Source: Corynebacterium epidermidicanis
GTDB lineage: Bacteria; Actinomycetota; Actinomycetes; Mycobacteriales; Mycobacteriaceae
NCBI RefSeq assembly: GCF_001021025.1
Contig: NZ_CP011541.1
Span: 2,170,001-2,234,000 of the forward strand
Length of the DNA stretch: 64,000 nt
Direction: 5' to 3'
Each line of letters begins with the position of its first letter. The stretch's first letter is position 1. Of the stretch, positions 16,906-24,602 are shown piece after piece. Under the pieces are notes generated by a model. That model saw only the letters and a list, made by a program, of their open reading frames with translations, was not told where the DNA came from and searched no databases. The translations under genes were made by a program, and so were the position numbers.

Positions 16906-17955
16906 GTGGCTACTACTTATCGATCTCCTCTCCTCGATCACCCCGGCGCCGCCGAACTCCAGGACGAAAGCACACTTGTCGACGCCCGTGGTGTCGCCTG
17001 GCACTACGGCGCGCCACTGCAAGAACAGCAGCTTCTCAGTTCCACCACTGGAATTGTGGACCGGTCCCATCGGGTCATCTTCCTGGTCAGTGGCGAGGAT
17101 GCCGCCACGTTCCTGAATAATTTGCTTTCCCAAAAGCTGGACGACGCCCAACCTGGCCTCTCCACCAGCGCCTTGGACCTCGATGTGCAGGGACACATCG
17201 CCCACCATCTTGATATCGCAGTGACGCGGGTTGGTTTCTATCTCGATGTCCCGGCAGGCCAAGCCGACAGCCTCCAGGACTACTTGAACAAGATGGTGTT
17301 CTGGTCCCAAGTCACAATCGAACGAACCGACCTAGCGTTGCTCACCCTGCTGGGCGATCCACTAGACTGCCCGAACGCACATTTTGTGCGCGGCGTTGAT
17401 TGGTCACAGCTGCGCCGCACGGACCTGGCGGTGCCACGTGCAGAGCTGGTAGCTACGGTAACTCAGCTGGAAGCCGCTGGTGGCAAGCTCGTGGGCCTCA
17501 TGGCTTTTACTGCGGAACGTGTCAAGGCATGGGAGCCGGAGTTGTTTGCCGACCTCGACAATCGGTCAATTCCACATGAGTCATCTTTCCTCCTCACTCA
17601 CGCGGTGCATTTGAATAAAGGCTGCTACCGCGGGCAGGAGACTGTTTCTCGCGTCCACAATTTGGGGCGCGCACCCCGGGCACTCGTGCAAGTGCACCTC
17701 GACGGCAGCGTTCCACAGCTTCCGACCGCGGGCGCCGAAATTATCGCCAATGGGCGGGTGATAGGGCGCCTCGGCACTATCGTCGATGACTGCGACTACG
17801 GCCCCTCCGCATTGGCGTTAATCAAACGTTCGGCACTCGATGCGACTGCGCTGCAGACTGGAGACTGTGCCCTCACGATTGAAAAGGCCTCGTTGCCACA
17901 AGATGATGGGGAGAGGCCGGGACGCAGCGCCATTAATCGGCTACGGGGAATGTAA
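16906..17955 (+). CDS. ygfZ: YgfZ/CAF17-type tRNA-modification and Fe-S cluster assembly factor
   Basis: A 349-residue folate-binding protein related to the glycine-cleavage T-protein. It has the family signature KGCYRGQE (residues 238-245, with the key Cys240), preceded by LTHAVHLN, and an N-terminal GCV_T-like domain with FLVSGEDAATFLNNLLSQKLD. YgfZ helps build or repair certain iron-sulfur enzymes, such as MiaB, and binds tetrahydrofolate, which suits its place beside pabC. The start is a GTG at 16906. It lies 45 bases from the divergent pabC start. Confidence 0.92.
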   Translation: MATTYRSPLLDHPGAAELQDESTLVDARGVAWHYGAPLQEQQLLSSTTGIVDRSHRVIFLVSGEDAATFLNNLLSQKLDDAQPGLSTSALDLDVQGHIAHHLDIAVTRVGFYLDVPAGQADSLQDYLNKMVFWSQVTIERTDLALLTLLGDPLDCPNAHFVRGVDWSQLRRTDLAVPRAELVATVTQLEAAGGKLVGLMAFTAERVKAWEPELFADLDNRSIPHESSFLLTHAVHLNKGCYRGQETVSRVHNLGRAPRALVQVHLDGSVPQLPTAGAEIIANGRVIGRLGTIVDDCDYGPSALALIKRSALDATALQTGDCALTIEKASLPQDDGERPGRSAINRLRGM

Positions 17956-18174
17956 AGGTCGAAAAATAGTTCAACAGTTCTAGGTGGTTTGGTACACCGG
18001 GCCACCTATTTGGCCTTGCCGTTACCAGCGCAAACACGCCTACTGTAACCCCGTTGCAGAAATTTTCGTCACCACCCGCTATTGTGTGTAAACAGGAATA
18101 CATACATTACGTAAAAATTAGCCCTGGGGCGCCGATCATTCCGTGCGCCCCGTTTACCTCAAGGGGGTCAGGCC

Positions 18175-18387
18175 ATGGGTCGCGGCCGTGCCAAGGCAAA
18201 GCAAGCCAAGGTTGCTCGTCAGCTGAAGTACAACACGCCAGAGATGGATCTCGACCAGCTCCAACGAGAGCTGGCTGGGAAAGCAGCTGAAGGGTCCTCC
18301 TACGATCACGACAGTGACGACTACGAGGATCCTTACGCTGACTGGACCGACGAAGACTGGGATAACTCCGGTCTCGAACGTCGCTAG
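18175..18387 (+). CDS. DUF3073 family protein
   Basis: A 70-residue protein typical of actinobacteria. It has a basic N-terminus (MGRGRAKAKQAKVARQLKYN, possibly nucleic-acid binding) and a very acidic C-terminal half (YDHDSDDYEDPYADWTDEDWDN). Function is unknown; the charge split is the family hallmark. GGGGGT stands at good distance before the ATG. It is a single-gene transcript that ends in an unusual branched hairpin. Confidence 0.9.
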   Translation: MGRGRAKAKQAKVARQLKYNTPEMDLDQLQRELAGKAAEGSSYDHDSDDYEDPYADWTDEDWDNSGLERR

Positions 18388-18408
18388 CGGGTATTCCTTC
18401 ACCAAGTC

Positions 18409-18484
18409 AGCGAGGTAACCACCCTAGACACCCTGTAGGAAATTTACTACAGAGGATTCGCAAGGGCCGTTACCTCGCTTTTCC
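18409..18484 (+). terminator. Branched terminator-like structure after DUF3073
   Basis: AGCGAGGTAAC (18409-18419) pairs perfectly with GTTACCTCGCT (18469-18479), followed by TTTCC. The 49-base loop contains its own stem CTGTAG/CTACAG. Ordinary terminators have short loops; this could be a structured 3' end or the fold of a small RNA. Confidence 0.55.
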
Positions 18485-18531
18485 ATGCGGCTTTTTCGGA
18501 TCCTCACACGCACGGCAACTTCTACAAACGG

Positions 18532-18571
18532 CTAGACCCCCGCCCCGCAGCATGCGGAAGCAGGGGTCTAG
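18532..18571 (-). terminator. Terminator of the purF-purM operon
   Basis: CTAGACCCC (18532-18540) pairs with GGGGTCTAG (18563-18571), with a CCGCA/TGCGG stem inside. It lies 18 bases after the purM stop codon; the T-run on the minus strand is weak (GCCGTTTG). Confidence 0.65.
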
Positions 18572-18588
18572 ACAAGAGACTTAAAAAG

Positions 18589-19662
18589 TTAGGCCGCAGG
18601 ATGCGAATCCTTCATGATGACAGCAGGCTCGTCAGCATTTTCGGAAGCGCGGACGGTGCCCAGCTCCCAGGCGTCGATATGGCGCGCGGTGAGCATGGCG
18701 AGAGCGCGGTCACGATCGGCTGCCGACACGACGGCCACCATGCCTACGCCCATGTTGAAGGTCTTCTCCATCTCAGCTTGTGGGACCTTGCCCAGGGATT
18801 CGATGGTGCGGAAAATCGGGCCGGGTGTCCAGGTAGCACGCGAAATCTCAGCGGTCATGCCAGCAGGGATAACGCGGGCCAAGTTACCTGCGAGCCCACC
18901 GCCTGTGACATGGCAGAAGGTGTGTACGTCGCACTCATTGATGAGCGCGAGGCAGTCGAGGGCGTAGATCTTGGTTGGCTCCAACAGCTCCTCACCCAGG
19001 GTGCGTCCGAGCTCTTCGACATAGCCGTCGAGTGGCAGACCGGCCTTCTCCAGGAGCACGTGCCGGGCCAGAGAGTAACCGTTGGAGTGAAGGCCGGAGG
19101 ACTTCATGCCAATCAGCACGTCGCCGGAGCGGACGCGATCTGGGCCCAAGACGTCTTCGGCCTCGACCACACCAACGGCGGTGGCGGACACGTCGTAATG
19201 ATCCGGTTCCATCACGCCAGGGTGCTCAGCGGTTTCGCCGCCGAGGAGGGCACAGCCTGCCTGCACACAGCCTTCAGCGATGCCCTTCACGATCTCCGCA
19301 ACATGCTCGGGAACCACCTTGCCGATGGCGATGTAGTCCTGCAAGAACAGCGGTTCTGCGCCACACACCACCAAGTCATCCACGCACATTGCCACCAAGT
19401 CAATACCGATGGTGTCATGCTTGTTCATTGCTTGCGCGACGGCGAGTTTGGTGCCCACGCCGTCGGAACCTGCAGCCAGGAGCGGCTCTTTGTACTTCCC
19501 CAGGGCGAAAAGACCAGCGAACCCTCCGAGGCCACCGCGGACCTCAGGGCGGGAAGCACGCTTGGCGTGTGGGGCGAACAATTCAACGGCCCGGTCACCG
19601 GCCTCGATGTCGACGCCAGCGGCCGCGTACGATACGCCTTGTTCGTCGTGGTGTTCAGTCAT
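18589..19662 (-). CDS. purM: Phosphoribosylformylglycinamidine cyclo-ligase (AIR synthase)
   Basis: A 357-residue ATP-dependent enzyme that closes the imidazole ring in purine synthesis (FGAM to AIR). It has SYAAAGVDIEAGDRAVE near the start, GSDGVGTKLAVAQAMNKHDTIGIDLVAMCVDDLVVCGAEPLFLQDY (about 64-109), the nucleotide/substrate region of the PurM superfamily, and HVTGGGLAGNLARV. AGGAGAAGAG precedes the ATG. It follows purF by 67 bases on the same strand, forming the purF-purM pair seen widely in actinobacteria. Confidence 0.96.
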   Translation of the reverse strand: MTEHHDEQGVSYAAAGVDIEAGDRAVELFAPHAKRASRPEVRGGLGGFAGLFALGKYKEPLLAAGSDGVGTKLAVAQAMNKHDTIGIDLVAMCVDDLVVCGAEPLFLQDYIAIGKVVPEHVAEIVKGIAEGCVQAGCALLGGETAEHPGVMEPDHYDVSATAVGVVEAEDVLGPDRVRSGDVLIGMKSSGLHSNGYSLARHVLLEKAGLPLDGYVEELGRTLGEELLEPTKIYALDCLALINECDVHTFCHVTGGGLAGNLARVIPAGMTAEISRATWTPGPIFRTIESLGKVPQAEMEKTFNMGVGMVAVVSAADRDRALAMLTARHIDAWELGTVRASENADEPAVIMKDSHPAA

Positions 19663-19729
19663 GACTGCGGTCTCTTCTCCTGGTTTTTGTTAATAGGTTC
19701 CATGATTGCTGCATGTAGAAAATGCTGCG

Positions 19730-21217
19730 TTAAGATTTCTGCATTTTTCGCACGAGGTCTGCGTTGGGGTTGCCAGCTGGCAATCCCAACGGGTACTTTC
19801 CATCAAAGCAGGCGCAGCATAGATTCTCGCGCTTCTCTCGGGTGGCTTCCACCATGCCGTCAACAGATACATAGCCTAGCGAGTCGGCTCCGAGCGCAAC
19901 GCGCACGGATTCGACCATAGCGGCTTCGTCATTGCTGTCGACGTTGTTGGCGATCAGTTCGCCCGGCGAAGCGAAATCAATGCCGTAGAAGCACGGCCAC
20001 TTCACGGGTGGCGACGCAATACGCACGTGCACCTCAGCGGCGCCGGCTTCACGAAGCATCCGGATCAGCGCGCGCTGGGTATTGCCACGCACGATGGAGT
20101 CATCAACGACCACCAGTCGCTTCCCGGCAATCTCTTCCTTCAACGGATTGAGCTTCAGCCGGATACCCAGCTGACGAATCGTCTGGGTCGGCTGGATAAA
20201 CGTACGGCCCACGTAGGCGTTCTTCACCAGGCCCAGACCGAACGGAATTCCCGACCCCTGCGCGTAGCCCACAGCTGCTGGGGTGCCGGAATCCGGGGTT
20301 GGCATAACCATGTCCGCGTCCGCCGGCCACTCTGCTGCTAGTCGACGCCCAATTTCCACACGGGAGGCGTGCACCGACTGTCCACCAATGACGGAGTCCG
20401 GGCGAGCGAGGTAGACATGCTCGAAGACGCACAACTTCCGCTTGGTCTCAGCAAACCGGATCGAATGGATACCAGAGGCGTCGATGCGCAGCATTTCGCC
20501 AGGTTCGACGTCACGAACGAAGGAAGCACCCACGATGTCGAGGGCACACGTCTCAGAAGCAACGACCCAGCCGTTGTCGAGGCGACCAATAGAAAGTGGG
20601 CGCACACCATGCGGGTCACGAGCTGCATAGAGACTTTCGCTGTCCATGAAAGCCAGGCAGAATGCGCCTTCGATGCGGGGAAGTAGTTCCGCCGCGGCAT
20701 CGAAAATGCTCTTTCCATCAGCCGCGCTGTGTGAAAGCAGGGCGGTCATGATGTCAGAATCTGAAGGTTGCTTCTTGGGGTCGACGAGGCCGAGTTCCGT
20801 CGCTTCGTCGAGAAGCTCTAGGTAGTTGACCAGGTTTCCGTTGTGCCCGAGGGCAACGTCTGCCCCGTCCGGGGTCATGCGGAACATTGGCTGGGAGTTT
20901 TCCCAGGAAACCCCGCCTGCGGTTGAGTATCGGGTGTGCCCGATCGCTAGGTCGCCTTTGAGGGCGCCGAGGGATTGTTCGTCGAATACTTGGCTGACGA
21001 GGCCTAGGTCTTTGAATACGACGATAGAATCGCCGTCAGCCACCGCGATACCGGCGGCTTCTTGGCCACGGTGTTGCAGGGCGTAGAGGCCATAGTAGGT
21101 CAATTTGGCTACGTCTTCACCTGGAGCCCACACACCGAAAACGCCACACTCTTCGCGAGGAGGGTTCTCATTGTGGTCATCGAGATCAAGCCGATTCGTG
21201 CTTACGTTATCTGCCAC
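19730..21217 (-). CDS. purF: Amidophosphoribosyltransferase (PRPP amidotransferase)
   Basis: A 495-residue enzyme for the first step of purine synthesis, PRPP plus glutamine to phosphoribosylamine. The class II glutaminase domain begins at REECGVFG, whose Cys (about residue 24) becomes the N-terminal nucleophile after propeptide removal. The phosphoribosyltransferase domain has VVVDDSIVRGNTQRALI, the PRPP loop. The C-terminal NLCCACFDGKYP supplies cysteines of the Bacillus-type structural 4Fe-4S cluster. The frame runs back to 21262; I chose the GTG at 21217, but a start four codons further in is also possible. It leads the purF-purM transcript. Confidence 0.95.
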   Translation of the reverse strand: MADNVSTNRLDLDDHNENPPREECGVFGVWAPGEDVAKLTYYGLYALQHRGQEAAGIAVADGDSIVVFKDLGLVSQVFDEQSLGALKGDLAIGHTRYSTAGGVSWENSQPMFRMTPDGADVALGHNGNLVNYLELLDEATELGLVDPKKQPSDSDIMTALLSHSAADGKSIFDAAAELLPRIEGAFCLAFMDSESLYAARDPHGVRPLSIGRLDNGWVVASETCALDIVGASFVRDVEPGEMLRIDASGIHSIRFAETKRKLCVFEHVYLARPDSVIGGQSVHASRVEIGRRLAAEWPADADMVMPTPDSGTPAAVGYAQGSGIPFGLGLVKNAYVGRTFIQPTQTIRQLGIRLKLNPLKEEIAGKRLVVVDDSIVRGNTQRALIRMLREAGAAEVHVRIASPPVKWPCFYGIDFASPGELIANNVDSNDEAAMVESVRVALGADSLGYVSVDGMVEATREKRENLCCACFDGKYPLGLPAGNPNADLVRKMQKS

Positions 21218-21343
21218 GGTGCTTAACTCTAGCCTGTCAAGCCCATAACCACCAGAACCCATGCACTACCAGCACAAACAATGCCTCTCGACGTCAAGAT
21301 GTTGCTTTAGCAGCCCCAAAACAGCTCAACATCCGCGCATGTG

Positions 21344-22075
21344 TTAAGCCACGGACACGCCGAAAACCCAACCTATGGCGTAGGTGACTGCTAGCGCTAG
21401 CGCTCCACCGACCGCCAATCGGGCCACAGAGCGAGAACGTGATCCTCCGGAAAAGACTGCCGATAGCCCACCGGTCACCCCGAGCGCAATCAAAGTGCCG
21501 ATCAAAGTTGCCCACACCCGCATGTAATCCGGAACGAGCATGCACACCAGTAGCGGAATGAACGCACCCACCACGAAAGACACCGCCGAAGAACCGGCAG
21601 CGACCCAAGGATTGGTGTAGTCGTCCTCAGCCATGCCAAGCTCCAAATCGAGGTGAGCAGCCAATCTATCGTGCTGCTCCATTTCCCGCACGGCTTGTTC
21701 GGCTACAGCCTCGGAAAGTCCCTTGCTACGCAGGATGCTAACGAGCTCAAGGTGCTCATCTTCGGGGAAATTTTCCAACTCCCAACGTTCTTTAGCTACC
21801 AGGCGCTGCTCCGTGTCTCGCTGCGCGGAGACCGAGACGTACTCGCCTAACGCCATCGACACAGCCCCGGAGGCCACGGCGGCGACACCAGCAATGAGCA
21901 ACGCATGCGAATCGGCACCGGTGGCAGCCACACCCATGAGCAGGCCGGCCACGGATACAATGCCGTCGTTAGCTCCCAGCACACCAGCCCGCAGCCAGTT
22001 AAGACGGGAATTCACTGAGTCTGAGTGGGGTTCAATGTATTTGGCACCGTGCGTATTGTCAGCGGACATTGTCAT
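21344..22075 (-). CDS. VIT-family iron/manganese transporter
   Basis: A 243-residue membrane protein of the VIT1/CCC1 family, which exports or sequesters Fe2+ and Mn2+. It has RLNWLRAGVLGANDGIVSVAGLLMGVA (about 24-50), the first membrane helix with the family hallmark, then a cytoplasmic metal-binding helical domain rich in Glu (ERWELENFPEDEHLEL, REMEQHDRLAAHLDLELGMAEDD, about 95-155) and three C-terminal membrane helices. GAGGAG lies seven bases before the ATG at 22075. A DtxR-like operator overlaps the promoter region, fitting iron control. It stands alone between purF and a sterol-carrier-like gene. Confidence 0.9.
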   Translation of the reverse strand: MTMSADNTHGAKYIEPHSDSVNSRLNWLRAGVLGANDGIVSVAGLLMGVAATGADSHALLIAGVAAVASGAVSMALGEYVSVSAQRDTEQRLVAKERWELENFPEDEHLELVSILRSKGLSEAVAEQAVREMEQHDRLAAHLDLELGMAEDDYTNPWVAAGSSAVSFVVGAFIPLLVCMLVPDYMRVWATLIGTLIALGVTGGLSAVFSGGSRSRSVARLAVGGALALAVTYAIGWVFGVSVA

Positions 22076-22093
22076 CGGAATTCTCCTCAAGAA

Positions 22094-22112
22094 TTAGGGC
22101 AGCCTAACGCAA
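22094..22112. promoter_or_regulatory. Candidate DtxR box upstream of the VIT-type transporter
   Basis: TTAGGGCAGCCTAACGCAA matches 15 of 19 positions of the DtxR consensus TWAGGTTAGSCTAACCTWA, with the core AG-CCTAAC intact. It is centred about 28 bases before the start codon, where it could act as an iron-dependent control site. Confidence 0.5.
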
Positions 22113-22168
22113 AAGTGCTGGTCAGACGCTCCAATTTTACGGGAGAGTGCAACAGCTCACAACCAAAT

Positions 22169-22543
22169 CTAGGCTAACCGAACTATGGGTAGCCAGTCCT
22201 GCACCGCGCTTACTCTGGTTCCCGAAGCATCAACTCTGGCAGTGCCCATCGTGCTCAGCCCCGTGGCCAGGCGTAACCATTCCAGCGGTGCTGCCTCCAA
22301 CACGTTCGGCGGAGTTCCCCTGGTGTGCTCTGGCCCCGCGATACACTGCACCGCCACAAATGGAGGCACCCGAATTTCCACCGTGTGCCCCGGGGCGAGC
22401 TCAGCCAGGGTTCGTGCGGTCAGTCGGCAGGCTGCGGCCAGCTGGGCCCGCGGTGGCTTGGCGACGTTTTCCGGGTCCCGAATCCACTCCTCGACGGCCA
22501 GCACGGCTTCCCGACATTCCGCTGGATCAATGCGCTTCTTCAT
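22169..22543 (-). CDS. Sterol-carrier-like family protein
   Basis: A 124-residue actinobacterial protein assigned to the bacterial SCP-like (MDMPI/sterol carrier) group. It has KKRIDPAECREAVLAVEEWI at the start, RLTARTLAELAPGHTVEIRVPPFVAVQCI in the middle (about 45-72) and EWLRLATG. Its function is unknown; the last part resembles the hydrophobic ligand pocket strand of the SCP-2 fold. The ATG at 22543 follows a weak GAGAG; an ATG six codons upstream is the alternative. It is divergent from the double-hotdog gene. Confidence 0.7.
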   Translation of the reverse strand: MKKRIDPAECREAVLAVEEWIRDPENVAKPPRAQLAAACRLTARTLAELAPGHTVEIRVPPFVAVQCIAGPEHTRGTPPNVLEAAPLEWLRLATGLSTMGTARVDASGTRVSAVQDWLPIVRLA

Positions 22544-22643
22544 ATCACTCGCAACTCTCATTCATGCTGGTGCACTTTGTTAAACTCATCGTTCGGGTCT
22601 TAGTTAGATTAATAATGATTCTTCCCTGCAGAAAGATTGGTTG

Positions 22644-23630
22644 ATGTCGCACCGAAACCCTGAAATCACTTTGCGCTTCATGGCAGCACCTACCGACGTG
22701 TTGATGGCCGGAAACCACGGTGTCAACGGCGGTCGCGTTTTGGAATGGATTGATAAGGCCGCCTATGCGTGCGCAACTTCCTGGTCAGGGACGTATTGTG
22801 TCACCGCCTATGTGGGCCACATTCACTTCTTCCGCCCAATTCCATCTGGACACATGGTTGAAGTTCGTTCGCGGATCGCCATGACGGGCCGCTCTTCCAT
22901 GCACATCGTCAATGAGGTGTACTCTGCTGACCCGCGCGAGGGTGTCTTCACCCGAGCCTGCGACTGCCTCGTTATTTTCGTAGCAAAGGATACTGAAACC
23001 GGCAAAGCTGTCGCGGTACCCAAGTACGAACCAACGAATGCGGAGGAACAGCGCGTGTACGACGCAGCGCTCTCCCGCATCGAGCTGCGCCAAGCCATCG
23101 AAGCAGAGATGGAAAAGCAGACCTACGAAGGCCCATCCGACGCACCACGCCTGATCACCCGTTTCCTGGCGAAGCCTACCGACGTCAACTGGGGCGGCAA
23201 GGTCCACGGTGGCACCGCCATGGAATGGATCGACGAAGCCGGAGCTGCCTGCACCATGGAATGGTCGGGCGAACACACGGTTGCCGTGTACGCCGGTGGG
23301 ATCCGCTTCTACCGCCCCATCCAAATCGGTGACCTCATCGAAGTCGATGCCCGACTCATGCGTACCGACGCCCGCGGAATGCAGATGTCCATCCACGTGC
23401 GCTCCGGGGCTCCCCGCGGCGGGCGCGATTCCCTGCAGACCGCCATTCATGCAACCGTTTCATACGTCGGTGTAGACATCGACGGAAACGCACTGCCCGC
23501 CCGCCAGTTTGAGCCACGCACCGAGGAAGACCTGCGTCTGTGGGAGCATGCAGCTCGTCTGCGTGAGCTGCGGTCGGAGTACTCGCCACGTCCTTTGACG
23601 AAGCAGAGCGACGCGCGACACTTGTCTTAG
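22644..23630 (+). CDS. Acyl-CoA thioesterase with two hotdog domains
   Basis: A 328-residue cytoplasmic protein with tandem hotdog folds, each starting with a similar motif: NHGVNGGRVLEWIDKAAYACATSWSG (about 24-50) and VNWGGKVHGGTAMEWIDEAGAACTMEWSG (about 182-210). This is the BFIT/ACOT-like arrangement that hydrolyses fatty acyl-CoA to free acid and CoA. The Asp in WIDEA/WIDKA is the usual catalytic acid. The C-terminal 40 residues are charged and variable. The ATG at 22644 is preceded by a TTG codon that could also serve. It is convergent with the pilus operon. Confidence 0.87.
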   Translation: MSHRNPEITLRFMAAPTDVLMAGNHGVNGGRVLEWIDKAAYACATSWSGTYCVTAYVGHIHFFRPIPSGHMVEVRSRIAMTGRSSMHIVNEVYSADPREGVFTRACDCLVIFVAKDTETGKAVAVPKYEPTNAEEQRVYDAALSRIELRQAIEAEMEKQTYEGPSDAPRLITRFLAKPTDVNWGGKVHGGTAMEWIDEAGAACTMEWSGEHTVAVYAGGIRFYRPIQIGDLIEVDARLMRTDARGMQMSIHVRSGAPRGGRDSLQTAIHATVSYVGVDIDGNALPARQFEPRTEEDLRLWEHAARLRELRSEYSPRPLTKQSDARHLS

Positions 23631-23726
23631 GTCGAGCGCTGCTGGGCGGTGCCTGGCGCCGAGTTCAAAGGACACCCAGGGCTTCAGAAGCGCTAAGCAG
23701 TACTTCCGCACTTGTTGTGTGTGGTA

Positions 23727-24602
23727 CTAGCCCGCCAATTCAGCAGCCTCGCTCTCTTGGGCTTTCTTCTTGTCTCGACGACGCTTTTCCACAATGAACA
23801 GCAGAATTCCGGCGATGAGTAGGATCAGCAAGTCCAGAATCATCCACCAGGACAGTGGCCAGTGCACACCAGCGACAGAGGTTGCTTCGCTCGGGTCGAT
23901 GCGGTCAGCCACTACCAACAATCGGTCCGAGTTGATTCCATACGGGGTGCAGGTGACGAGCGTGAGCTTATCTCGGTTTGGCTCATATGTGACGTCTTGC
24001 CAATCGTTGGGTTTTACTACTTTTCGCCCGGTTACTTTGTAATAGTTTGTTTGTCCGAGAACTTGGATTTTTACTACGGCGCCGTCTTTCACAGCTGGTA
24101 GTCGGTCGAACATCGAGGCGTTCACCATACCGGTGTGCGCGGATATCACGGCATTGGTGCCCAGGCCACCAACTGGGAGATCAGAGCCGAACATGTGCCC
24201 AGCCCCGTGATAGAGCACGTCTGGATGTGTGGTGTGCGATACGGGCAAATCCACACCGATTGAATCGATCGAGATTCGGGCGATCGTATCCCCCGTCGAT
24301 GAGTTCTTCAGCGTGCTCATGTAACGGTCGTAACCCGGCGAACTGGGCTCTGGAGGCATAGCATGGTGCCCTGTTTGTGCCAGCCAGGAGTTGTACGCGT
24401 GGGCGTCGGCAAGCAAGCGGTCGATTTCGCCGTTGGGGTGGATGTTTTGGACGTTGGAGCTGTACTCGTCGGCTTGGCGCTGGAGCAGGTGGTCGTTCCA
24501 TAAGGTAGCCACGATGGGGTACAGCAGGACGATCACACCCAGCAGAATCCACAACCAAGAACGATTACGCTTCTTCTTCGTCTTTTCTGCGTTTTGCACC
24601 AA
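23727..24602 (-). CDS. Pilus sortase (class C topology) lacking the lid motif
   Basis: A 291-residue sortase with membrane helices at both ends (about 16-36 and 252-271), as in class C pilin polymerases. The catalytic residues are His156 (SAHTG), Cys218 (TLVTCTPYGINS) and Arg227 (SDRLLV). The DP[WFY] lid motif that covers the active site of class C enzymes is missing: the corresponding stretch reads MPPEPSSPGYDRY. It may therefore be an open, constitutively active enzyme, perhaps for anchoring the base pilin. The start is a TTG at 24602, 11 bases after AGGAGG, within the end of the base pilin gene (38-base overlap). It is last in the pilus operon. Confidence 0.88.
   Translation of the reverse strand: MVQNAEKTKKKRNRSWLWILLGVIVLLYPIVATLWNDHLLQRQADEYSSNVQNIHPNGEIDRLLADAHAYNSWLAQTGHHAMPPEPSSPGYDRYMSTLKNSSTGDTIARISIDSIGVDLPVSHTTHPDVLYHGAGHMFGSDLPVGGLGTNAVISAHTGMVNASMFDRLPAVKDGAVVKIQVLGQTNYYKVTGRKVVKPNDWQDVTYEPNRDKLTLVTCTPYGINSDRLLVVADRIDPSEATSVAGVHWPLSWWMILDLLILLIAGILLFIVEKRRRDKKKAQESEAAELAG

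Noticed and set aside
18601..19920. 439-codon plus-strand frame antisense to purM and the end of purF
   Set aside because: It spans two conserved genes on the opposite strand and the gap between them; no ribosome site or known motif.
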